From Pseudolabrys sp963742345 (GTDB lineage: Bacteria > Pseudomonadota > Alphaproteobacteria > Rhizobiales > Xanthobacteraceae), in assembly GCA_963742345.1 (NCBI GenBank), contig CAVULO010000006.1, forward strand, positions 62,001-126,000: DNA of 64,000 nucleotides, read 5' to 3'. A program made the position numbers and the translations under genes. Shown here piece after piece: positions 16,486 to 25,194 of the stretch (positions are counted from its first letter, which is position 1; each line of letters starts with the position of its first letter). A model generated the notes under the pieces. That model was not told where the DNA came from, did no database searches, and was given only the letters and a program-made list of their open reading frames with translations.

Positions 16486-17822
16486 TCAAGTCGCTGCGAA
16501 TGTTAATGATTGCTCGAAATCGCTGCGGCTCCAGCGCAGCCTGACGATTGCGCCACGCTCTGGCAGTGGCCTATTTTCAAACGATAGCGTCGCGCCTGAG
16601 CGCTCGAGCAAGCGTCTTGGCGATAAAGAATCCGAGCCCCAGACCCGCCGGTTCTTCGCCGGTATCATTGATGATGCCGGCGGCTGGTTACGTAAGGTTC
16701 CCCAATTCGACCCAGGATTTCCGGCGCAAATCCCGGTCCGTCGTCGCTGATCGTGACCGCAACGGACTCCTCGCCCCACTGCGCGTCGACCGACACTCGG
16801 TCGTGCGCGAAATCGACCGCGTTTTCCAGCAGATTGCCGAGCCCATAAAGGATGGCCGGATTGCGTGCGCCAACCGGCTCGCTGCTGCGATCGCCTGGCG
16901 CGGCCACGTCGATGGTCACACCGAAATTGCGATGTGGCGCCACCACTTCCTCGATGAGCGCCGTTAGTGGCATGCGGTCGAACGGCTCTCCGCCTGCCGA
17001 CAATTCGGTGATCTTGGCCAGGATGTCGCGGCAACGCGTGGCCTGTTCACGCAAGAGCCGCACGTCGTCGCCGTGCGGAGCGTTGGGCGCGATCGCGCGT
17101 TCCAACTCCTTGGCGATGACGGAAATGGTTGAGAGCGGCGTGCCGAGCTCGTGTGCGGCTGCCGCTGCAAGCCCGTCAAGCTGAGAAAGGTGCTGCTCGC
17201 GCGCCAGCACCAGTTCGGTAGCGGCAAGAGCATCGGAGAGCTGACGCGACTCTTCGGTGATTTGCCATGCATAGACGCCGATAAAGCCGATCGCGAGCAG
17301 AATGCACAACCAGACGCCCATCATGTAGATTGGCGGCAACTGCAAGGGGTCTTCGCTGTCCCACGGCAGCGGATAATGCACAAACACCAATACCGTGGCG
17401 CAGGCCACCGCGAAGCCGCCCAGCATCAGGGTGAATCGCGGGGGCAGTGCAGTGGCCGACAGCAGCACCGGTCCCAGGAACATAAAGGCAAACGGATTTT
17501 GCAGCCCACCAGTCAGGAACAAGAGCACCGCCAGCTCCGCAATGTCGAAGGCCAGCAGCCAGGCAGCGCGGTCAGGCTCGAGCCGCTGCGTCAAGTGGAA
17601 GCGCAGCCGTAGCGCCACATTGAGCCAGGCCGCCAGCACGATTGCCGCAAGGCAGGCATAAATCGGCAGCTCGAAATCGAGCCCGTAATAAACCACCAGC
17701 ACTGCGGTGGTTTGGCCGATGATCGCGAGCCAGCGCAGCCGCACCAAGGTGTCGAGGCGCACATTGCGACGCGGGTGTTGGTGGCCAAGGCCGAACGCAG
17801 GCATAATGCAGTCTAGCGCCAC
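16486..17822 (-). pseudogene. regB: RegB/ActS/PrrB family redox sensor histidine kinase, two frameshifts
   Basis: Six N-terminal membrane segments, the quinone-site heptapeptide GGLQNPF in the membrane domain, the H-box AHELGTPLSTI, and a Cys in EQATRCRDILAKI matching the redox-active cysteine of RegB. The ATPase region reads ILYGLGNLLENAVDFA and DDGPGFAPEIL. Extra bases near 16681 and 16610 put NDTGEEPAGLGLGFFIAKTL and LLERSGATLSFENRPLPERG in two other frames; total length is 3n+2. The start is GTG 17822 or ATG 17804. The regA start lies 93 bases downstream on the same strand. Confidence 0.88.
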
Positions 17823-17896
17823 GCGGCGCGCGTACCAATTGCCGGCGCGTCACGGGGCTTGCACTTCCTGCGGCGGAGCGTCACATCTTTCGCCGT

Positions 17897-18655
17897 ATGG
17901 ATGCGCAAAGCACTTCCGCCATCGCAGTCGACCGGCTGGTCAAGCGCTACAAGGGCGTGGCGGCAGTTGATGACATCACTTTCCGTCTGGCCCCGGGCTC
18001 GGTCACCGGCCTCCTTGGCGGCAACGGCGCCGGCAAAACCACCACGATCGCGATGATCATGGGGCTGGTCACGCCCACCTCCGGCACGGTCACCGTGTTA
18101 GGCGCCAACATGCCGAGAGAGCGCTACCGCGTTCTACACAGGATGAATTTCGAGAGCCCTTATGTCGACATGCCGACGCGCCTGACGGTGCGGCAAAACC
18201 TTTCCGTGTTTGCGCAGCTTTATGCCGTGAAGGACATCGGCGAACGGATCGGCAGCTTGGCTCTCGAACTCGAGCTGACCGAATTTCTCGACCGACCGAC
18301 CGGCAAGCTCTCGGCCGGACAGAAGACGCGGGTCTCGCTTGCCAAGGCGCTGCTCAACAAGCCGGAAGTGTTATTGCTCGACGAACCAACTGCCTCGCTC
18401 GACCCCGACACGGCGGATTGGGTGCGCTCGCGGATCGAGCGGTATCGCAGCGATCAGGGCGCGACGGTGTTGCTTGCCTCTCACAACATGGGGGAGGTCG
18501 AACGTCTGTGTGAGCGCGTCATCATCATGAATAAAGGGCGCATCGAGGATGATGACACGCCGGCGCGTCTGCTTTCGCGCTACGGCCGGGAGACGCTGGA
18601 AGAAGTATTCCTCGATGTGGCGCGCGGCCGGCGGCGCAGCGAGGCCGTACCATGA
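17897..18655 (+). CDS. ABC transporter ATP-binding protein (ABC-2 exporter type)
   Basis: 252 residues. Walker A is GGNGAGKTTT, the Q loop lies in MNFESPYVDMP, which lacks the usual Gln, the signature is LSAGQKTRVSLAKALLNKP, Walker B is LLLDEPTASLDPD and the switch His is in LLASHNMGEVERLC. The C-terminal ETLEEVFLDVARG is typical of drug- or polysaccharide-export ATPases of the DrrA/NatA/YadG group. It shares ATGA with the permease that follows, so the two are translationally coupled. The substrate is unknown. Confidence 0.93.
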   Translation: MDAQSTSAIAVDRLVKRYKGVAAVDDITFRLAPGSVTGLLGGNGAGKTTTIAMIMGLVTPTSGTVTVLGANMPRERYRVLHRMNFESPYVDMPTRLTVRQNLSVFAQLYAVKDIGERIGSLALELELTEFLDRPTGKLSAGQKTRVSLAKALLNKPEVLLLDEPTASLDPDTADWVRSRIERYRSDQGATVLLASHNMGEVERLCERVIIMNKGRIEDDDTPARLLSRYGRETLEEVFLDVARGRRRSEAVP

Positions 18656-19470
18656 TCGGCAGCGATACCGGCATGGAATTTTCATTCAATCGCGTTGCCG
18701 CGATGGTTCGGCGTTATTGGTATCTGTTACGGTCGTCGTGGCCGCGCATTCTCGATCTGATCTATTGGCCGACCGTGCAAATGCTGATGTGGGGTTTTCT
18801 GCAGGTCTACATTTCGCAAAACGCCGGATTTTTTGCTCGCGCCAGCGGAGTGTTCATAGGTTCGGTGCTGCTATGGGATATCCTGTTCCGCGGCCAGCTC
18901 GGTTTTTCCATTTCGTTTCTGGAAGAAATGTACGCGCGCAACCTCGGCAACATCATGATGTCGCCATTGCGTCCGGCCGAATTCCTGACCGCGCTCATGA
19001 TCATGAGTATTGTGCGTCTGTCGATCGGAATGATCCCGGTCTCGTTGCTCGCCATCGCCTTTTTCGGCTTTAATCTGTGGGCGCTCGGTCTGGCGCTTGC
19101 CGCTTTCTTCGCCAATCTCATCCTGACGAGCTGGTCAGTCGGCATTTTCGTCGCCGGACTGTTGCTGCGGAATGGTCTTGGCGCCGAGAGCATGGCCTGG
19201 ACCATCATGTTTCTGTTTCTGCCGTTGACCTGCGTCTATTACCCGGTCGCGGTCCTACCGGATTGGCTGCAGTATTTCGCCTGGGCGCTGCCGCCGACCT
19301 ATGTATTTGAAGGTATGCGCGCGCTGGTGATCGACCATGCCTTTCGCGCCGATCTGATGGCGGAGGCTTTTGCGCTCAATATCATCATGTTCGCGGCTGC
19401 ATCATTGGCTTTTATGAAGCTTTTGCACAGCGCGCGGGTCCACGGCTCGCTTTTGCAAACCGGCGAGTAG
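18652..19470 (+). CDS. ABC-2 type transporter permease
   Basis: 272 residues with about six hydrophobic segments and the ABC-2 pattern: an N-terminal amphipathic stretch followed by LIYWPTVQMLMWGFLQVYI, the EEMYARNLGNIMMSPLRPAEF loop that contacts the ATPase, and the C-terminal FLPLTCVYYPVAVLPDWLQ segment typical of YadH/NodJ-like permeases. It overlaps the ATPase gene by 4 bases. The transporter probably exports a lipid, polysaccharide or drug-like compound. Confidence 0.9.
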   Translation: MIGSDTGMEFSFNRVAAMVRRYWYLLRSSWPRILDLIYWPTVQMLMWGFLQVYISQNAGFFARASGVFIGSVLLWDILFRGQLGFSISFLEEMYARNLGNIMMSPLRPAEFLTALMIMSIVRLSIGMIPVSLLAIAFFGFNLWALGLALAAFFANLILTSWSVGIFVAGLLLRNGLGAESMAWTIMFLFLPLTCVYYPVAVLPDWLQYFAWALPPTYVFEGMRALVIDHAFRADLMAEAFALNIIMFAAASLAFMKLLHSARVHGSLLQTGE

Positions 19471-19539
19471 TCCAAAAAGCCCTGTGTTCTTTGAGGCTTA
19501 CCGCCACGCTTTGCGTTGTAAACCGGAAGCGAACAACTT

Positions 19540-20952
19540 ATGTCTATCGTTGACGCTATGACAGAAAAACGACAGTCTGCCGCACTGCAGCGAGGGCCGG
19601 GGGATTCTATGGCAATTGGTGAATTCGGCGGAGCAGCAACGCTCTCCGGCGAGAGCGGCGCATTGCTGGCGACGCCGATGTATTGGTTTTACGAGCTCGG
19701 GCACGCCGCGCTCAATCCCTCGCGCGCCTTCGCAGACGCCACGCGGCTGTTCTTTAAAAATCCGGCCAATCCGCTTGCCCACACTGCCTATGGCAAGTCG
19801 GTGGCCGCGACGATGGAATTGTTCGAGCGCTCGACCCGGCGCTATCGGCGGCCGGAATGGGACATCAATCTAACCACCGTCGGCGCCGAGAAGATCCCGG
19901 TTCACATCAAGAGCGTGTGGGAGCGCCCGTTCTGTCGTCTCTTGCACTTTGAGCGCGTCTTTGCTCGTCCGCCGCGACGGCCCCAGCCAAAGTTGCTGAT
20001 CGTGGCGCCGATGTCTGGCCACTATCCGACGCTGCTACGCGGGACGGTGGAGACCTTCCTTCCAAATCACGACGTCTACATCACCGAGTGGGTCGACGCG
20101 CGCATGGTGCCGCTTGCTGAAGGGCGCTTCGATCTCGATACCTACATCGACTACATCATTTCGATGCTTCATACGCTCGGCGGTGACGTGCATGTGATTG
20201 CGGTTTGCCAACCCTCGGTGCCGGTGCTCGCTGCCGTCGCGCTCATGGAAGCAGACAACGACCCTGACGTCCCGCATTCCATGGTGCTGATGGGCGGGCC
20301 GATCGATACGCGCATCAACCCCAACGAGGTCAACAAGCTGGCAGAGCGGCGCGGACTCAGCTGGTTCCGCAGCCACGTCATCACCAAAGTGCCTTTCCCG
20401 CACCCCGGCGTGATGCGAGATGTCTATCCCGGCTTCCTGCAGCTCCACGGCTTCATGAGCATGAATCTCGATCGCCACATTGAGGCGCATCACAATTTGT
20501 TCCTGCATCTGGTCAAAGGCGACGGCGATTCAGCGCAAAAGCACCGCGAGTTCTACGACGAATATCTGGCCGTCATGGATCTTGCGGCCGAGTTCTACCT
20601 GCAGACGGTGGAAACCGTGTTCATCCGCCATGCGCTGCCGAAGGGTGAGATGATGCATCGTGGCCGTCGCGTCGATCCGGCTGCGATCAGACGCGTCGCG
20701 CTGATGACGGTGGAAGGCGAGAACGACGATATTTCCGGCGTCGGCCAGACCGAGGCCGCTCACGCGCTGTGCGTCAATATTCCGGACGAGCACAAGGTGC
20801 ACTACTTGCAGCCGGCGGTCGGCCATTACGGGGTGTTCAATGGCTCGCGCTTCCGCGCCGAGATCGCGCCGCGCATCGCCGATTTCGCGCTGTCGCGCAA
20901 CGGCGGGCGCAGCCCGCGCGCTGCCTTGTTGAAGGTTGTAGCCCAGCGTTAA
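19540..20952 (+). CDS. phaZ: intracellular polyhydroxyalkanoate depolymerase
   Basis: Mobilises stored PHA/PHB granules. The core starts near residue 46 with MYWFYELGHAALNPSR, as in intracellular PhaZ, then shows LIVAPMSGHYPTLLRGTVE, the nucleophile segment VIAVCQPSVPVLAA with the catalytic Cys typical of this class, and HYLQPAVGHYGVFNGSRFR with the C-terminal His. At 470 residues it has an N-terminal extension over the roughly 410-residue core. In-frame ATGs at 19558 and 19609 are alternatives. No signal peptide is seen, as expected for an intracellular enzyme. No PHA synthase lies nearby. Confidence 0.93.
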   Translation: MSIVDAMTEKRQSAALQRGPGDSMAIGEFGGAATLSGESGALLATPMYWFYELGHAALNPSRAFADATRLFFKNPANPLAHTAYGKSVAATMELFERSTRRYRRPEWDINLTTVGAEKIPVHIKSVWERPFCRLLHFERVFARPPRRPQPKLLIVAPMSGHYPTLLRGTVETFLPNHDVYITEWVDARMVPLAEGRFDLDTYIDYIISMLHTLGGDVHVIAVCQPSVPVLAAVALMEADNDPDVPHSMVLMGGPIDTRINPNEVNKLAERRGLSWFRSHVITKVPFPHPGVMRDVYPGFLQLHGFMSMNLDRHIEAHHNLFLHLVKGDGDSAQKHREFYDEYLAVMDLAAEFYLQTVETVFIRHALPKGEMMHRGRRVDPAAIRRVALMTVEGENDDISGVGQTEAAHALCVNIPDEHKVHYLQPAVGHYGVFNGSRFRAEIAPRIADFALSRNGGRSPRAALLKVVAQR

Positions 20953-21008
20953 TCTCGCGCTCGCGTGAGTGTTTGTGGCACACTGCCCGCTCTGATTCTG
21001 GGTCGACG

Positions 21009-21773
21009 ATGTCCATACCGCTGCGAGCTTTGCTCTTTCGACGGACCAGCGAGCCGTCGGCGATCACGGTCGATTTCGACGGCGAAATTTACCTGATAGG
21101 CGTGCGTCGCCATCGGCAAGCACGCCGCTACACGCTTCGAATCCAGGCCGCGAGCCGCGAAATCGTGCTCACCATGCCGCCGCGCGGCAGCGTGAAACAG
21201 GCCAGGCAATTCGCCGAGAAACATGGCGCCTGGATCGCGGCGCGGCTCCGGCGGCTTCCGGAGGCTGCCCCTTTCGCCCACGGCGCCATACTGCCGCTGC
21301 GTGGGCGCGAGCATCGTATCGCGCATCGGCGCGGTGCCCGAGGGACGGTCTGGGTCGAGGCGCACGCGGGCGAGTATCTGCTTTGTGTCGCCGGTGAAGA
21401 GCCCCATCTGCCACGCCGGGTGCGCGACTATCTCAAGCGCGAGGCCAAGCGCGATCTTGAAGTGGCGAGCCACATGGCGGCGCAGGCGCTCGGCGTTGCG
21501 ATCAGGCAGGTGTCGGTGCGCGATCAGTCGAGCCGTTGGGGTTCGTGCTCGTCGACCGGGGTGCTGTCCTATTCCTGGCGATTGATTCTTGCCCCGCCCT
21601 TTGTGCTCGATTATCTCGCCGCACATGAGGTCGCCCACCTGATCGAGATGAATCACTCGCGGCGGTTTTGGCGGCTGGTTGAACGCATTTGCCCGCATAT
21701 GGGCCGCGCCAAGGCGTGGCTCGATGCGCACGGCGCCGATCTGCATCGCTACGGTCTCGATACGCGCTCGTAA
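21009..21773 (+). CDS. YgjP-like (DUF45/SprT-like) zinc metallopeptidase
   Basis: 254 residues from the ATG at 21009. The C-terminal half shows the family signature SSRWGSCSSTGVLSYSWRL, then AAHEVAHLIEMNHSRRFW, with HEVAH as the zinc site and a third His in NHS. The N-terminal half (residues 15-110) is the usual RARRYTLRI beta region. Family members are predicted cytosolic metallopeptidases of unknown substrate and often sit beside restriction or repair genes. Here the neighbours are phaZ and an MFS pump. Confidence 0.9.
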   Translation: MSIPLRALLFRRTSEPSAITVDFDGEIYLIGVRRHRQARRYTLRIQAASREIVLTMPPRGSVKQARQFAEKHGAWIAARLRRLPEAAPFAHGAILPLRGREHRIAHRRGARGTVWVEAHAGEYLLCVAGEEPHLPRRVRDYLKREAKRDLEVASHMAAQALGVAIRQVSVRDQSSRWGSCSSTGVLSYSWRLILAPPFVLDYLAAHEVAHLIEMNHSRRFWRLVERICPHMGRAKAWLDAHGADLHRYGLDTRS

Positions 21774-21799
21774 AAAATCTTCAGCGGAAACATCTACCT

Positions 21800-22999
21800 A
21801 TGTTGCGTCCCGGCACCTTCGCGCTCACAGCTTTGCTGGCGGCGTTGAGCGCGATCGGCCCGCTCACCACCGATATGTACCTGCCGTCACTGCCCGACAT
21901 CGCGCGGCAGCTCGATGCTTCGACCGCGCAGGTGCAGTTCACGATTTCCGCCTATCTGATCGGCTTTGCGGTCGGGCAAATATTCTATGGCCCGGTGTCA
22001 GATCGGCACGGTCGCAAACCGGTGCTGCTTGCTGCGATTGCGCTTTATTGCGTCGCGAGCCTGGCTTGCGCGCTCTCGACGTCGATCGAAATGCTGATTG
22101 TGGCGCGCGCGTTTCAGGCGCTCGGCGGATCCGGTGGCATCGTGCTCACTCGCGCCATCGTGCGCGACATTTATTCGGGCGCCCGCGCTGGGCGGGAATT
22201 GTCGCTAATTGCCTCGGTGATGGCGCTGGCACCGGTGCTGGCGCCGATTGCTGGCGGCCTGTTGCAGACCGGTTTTGGCTGGCGGGTGGTGTTTCTCACG
22301 CTGGTTGCCGCCGGTCTCGTGGGAGTAGCGATCGTCTGGCTGTTGTTGCCGGAAACGTTAAATACGCGCGCGGCCGAGCCGGTTTCGCTCTCCTCGATGT
22401 TTCGCTCTTATCGTGTCGTTGCACGCCATCCGGCTTATCTGGCCTATCTCGGCATCACCTCGGCGAGCTACGCCGGTCTGTTCGCGTGGATTTCAGGCGC
22501 GTCATTCGTCCTGCAAAATCTCTACGGCCTTACGCCGTTCGATTTCGGCCTTGCCTTTGCGCTCGGCTCGATCGGTTACATGACTGGCTCGGCTCTGGCG
22601 GCGCGGATAGTCGTCAGATTTGGGCTTGACGGCGTGCTTGGCGTCGGCGCCCTCGCTTGTGCCGCGGGCGGTCTTGGCATGGTGGCGGCGGTGGCACTCG
22701 GATTGACCTCGTTCTTGTCGCTCGTCTTGCCGGTCGCGGTTTATCTTGCCGGCCTTGGCATGGTGCTACCCCAGGGCATCGCCGGTGCAATGACGCCATT
22801 TCCCGAGCGTGCCGGCGCTGCGTCCTCGTTGTTCGGCTTTATGCAGCAGAGTGCCGCGGCACTGTGCGGCGCGACGGTAGGCTGGTTTCTCGGGCAGAGC
22901 GCCTGGCCGCTTGCCGTCGGTGTGGCAGCGATGGGCTGTGCGACGTTGGGACTATGGCTGGCGACGCATGGCATCCGCCGCGCCGCAACAAAGCATTAA
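21800..22999 (+). CDS. Bcr/CflA family multidrug efflux MFS transporter
   Basis: 399 residues with twelve hydrophobic segments. Family markers: SAIGPLTTDMYLPSLPDIA in the first helix and loop, YGPVSDRHGRKPVLL (MFS motif A) and RAFQALGGSGGIVLTRAIVRD (motif B/C region). Bcr/CflA transporters export drugs such as bicyclomycin and chloramphenicol, and also small peptides or sulfonamides, using the proton gradient. The start at 21800 lies 26 bases after the peptidase stop, so the two may be co-transcribed. Its stop is 2 bases from the convergent PBP1A gene. Confidence 0.92.
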   Translation: MLRPGTFALTALLAALSAIGPLTTDMYLPSLPDIARQLDASTAQVQFTISAYLIGFAVGQIFYGPVSDRHGRKPVLLAAIALYCVASLACALSTSIEMLIVARAFQALGGSGGIVLTRAIVRDIYSGARAGRELSLIASVMALAPVLAPIAGGLLQTGFGWRVVFLTLVAAGLVGVAIVWLLLPETLNTRAAEPVSLSSMFRSYRVVARHPAYLAYLGITSASYAGLFAWISGASFVLQNLYGLTPFDFGLAFALGSIGYMTGSALAARIVVRFGLDGVLGVGALACAAGGLGMVAAVALGLTSFLSLVLPVAVYLAGLGMVLPQGIAGAMTPFPERAGAASSLFGFMQQSAAALCGATVGWFLGQSAWPLAVGVAAMGCATLGLWLATHGIRRAATKH

Positions 23000-23001
23000 A
23001 T

Positions 23002-25117
23002 TCAACGGCGGCCGAAAAGATTGTTGAGCAGCCAGCCGTCGAGTCCACCGCCGCTCGTAGTCGCCGAACTATTAACTGCGACCGGTTGCACGGGAGCGGG
23101 CGGCGTCGGTCTCGATCCACCGAACAGCCCGGAGAACAAATCGCCGGTTGAAGCTCCCGGCAGGCTCGCGACCGGCACGCCTTGATGCGCACCGCGCATG
23201 AAGCGGCTCCAGATTTCCACCGGCAAGGTGCCGCCGGTCACGTGCTTGGTCGGCGTGCCATCGTCGTTGCCGAGCCAGACGCCGGTGACAAGGTGCGCGG
23301 TGTAGCCGATGAACCAGGCATCGCGGAAATCCTGCGACGTGCCGGTCTTTCCGGCCGCCGGCCAACCGGGCAATGCTGCCTTGTGCGCGGTGCCGATGGT
23401 CAACGTCTCCGCCATCATCGTGTTCATCATCGTCACATAGCGTGCATCGATGATGCGGCCGAGCTGTTGGGCACTGCGTGCATAAAGCACTTTGCCGTTG
23501 GTTGCGGTGATCTTCTCGATCACGCGTGGTGTCACCGCGTAGCCGCCATTGGAAAAAGGTGCGTAGGCACCGACGAGTTCGAGCATCGATACTTCCGAGG
23601 TGCCGAGCGCGATCGAGGCGTTGGGTTCCAGTTTTGAGGCAATGCCAAGCCGGTAAGCGGTGCGGACGACCGCCATTGGCGTCACTTCCAGCGTCAGACG
23701 TACCGACACGGTGTTCAGCGACAGCGCCAGCGCCTTGGTCAGCGTCACTGGGCCGAAATATTCGTGGCTGTAGTTTTCGGGCTGCCAGCCTTTCACGTTG
23801 ATCGGCTTGTCCTCGCGCACGCGTATCAGGTGTAAGGCCGTGCTCGAGCGCGGTGAGATAGACGAAGGGCTTAAACGCGGACCCAGGTTGGCGCTTGGCA
23901 GCGACCGCACGGTTGAACTGGCTATCGGCGTAGTTGCGGCCGCCAACCAAAGCGCGCACCGCGCCATCCGGTGTCATCGCCACCAGCGCGCCTTGCGCGA
24001 CGCCGTTCTTGTCGCCCTTTTGCGCGAGCTCGTCATTTAGCGACTTCTCTGCGCTTGCCTGCTGCGCCGCGTCGATCGTGGTCTGCACCACGATGTCCTC
24101 GTCCACGTGACCGAGCGTGTCGTTAAGCGCGTCCATGACCCAATCGGCCACATAATTCACCGAGCCGGTGCTGGCCTGCGCCAGGATACGTGGCGGATGC
24201 GTCAGCGCGGCGCGCTCGCTGGTGACGTTGATGAACCTGAGCTCCGTCATAGCGCCCAACACGACCCTGGCGCGTTTTTCAGCGCCGTCGAAATTGCGTG
24301 TAGGTGCAAGTCGCGACGGAGATTTTACCAGTCCGGCCAGCAGCGCAGCTTCCGCCAGCGTGATGTGTCGCGCCGATTTTCCGAAATAGCGCTGCGAGGC
24401 CTGCTCGATGCCATAGGCGCCAGCGCCGAAATATACCCGGTTGAGGTACATTTCGAGAATCTGCGTCTTGGAAAATTTGCGCTCCAGCCAGAGGGCCAGG
24501 AGCACTTCCTGCAATTTGCGGGTGATCGTGCGTTCTTGAGTCAGAAAAAGATTTTTGGCGAGCTGTTGGCTGATCGTGGAGCCGCCTTGAGCGACGGCAC
24601 GGTGCAGCACATTGGCAACGAATGCTCGTCCGATGCCGAACGGGTCGACACCGTAGTGCTCGTAGAAACGCCGGTCCTCGATAGCGACGAATGCCTTCGA
24701 CACATAGTTCGGCATTTCTTTTAAAGGCAACGGCTCGCCGGCGAGATCGCCGCGGCGGGCGAGCGCGCGCCCTTGCATGTCCACGATCTGGATCGAGGGC
24801 GGACGCTTGGGAATTTCCAAAGATTGAATTGGCGGAAGATGCGCACCAACCCAAGTTACGACGCCGGCGCCTCCAATCGCGAGCCACAGGCCGACGACCA
24901 GGCTCCAGTATGCGATCCGGCCGATAAGGGCCCGTTTGCTGCGGGCAGGGCGCGTCTTGCGCGCGCGCCTTTTGCGGCGTTTGGCGGGCGGCTTGTTATT
25001 TACTGGTGATCTATCCACGGCCGGTGCGGGACGGTCGCCGGCGGAAAGGCGCAGGTCCGGGCTGCTGTCGAAAACAGGCTCCCGGCGCGCGCCCGCTTGT
25101 CCCCTTTTCGACGCCAT
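23002..25117 (-). pseudogene. penicillin-binding protein 1A (bifunctional), one frameshift
   Basis: Class A PBP. After a basic cytoplasmic N-terminus and one membrane helix (IAYWSLVVGLWLAIGGAGVV), the GT51 glycosyltransferase shows EDRRFYEHYGVDP and QGGSTISQQLAKNLFL. The transpeptidase has SAFK, SLN (in ALALSLNTV) and KTGT. One extra base near 23821 separates LTALEHGLTPDT from VREDKPINVKGWQPENY; total length is 3n+1. Corrected length is about 705 residues, and the C-terminus is Pro/Ser-rich. ATG 25117 is preferred over GTG 25168. A true knockout is possible if a second class A PBP exists elsewhere, but sequence error is simpler. Confidence 0.9.
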
Positions 25118-25194
25118 CGCCCGACCCGTTTCGCACCGGCAGATGCAAGGTGCCGGCCCCAAAGGCACGCTAAGCGGACCGATTTAAGGGGCCG

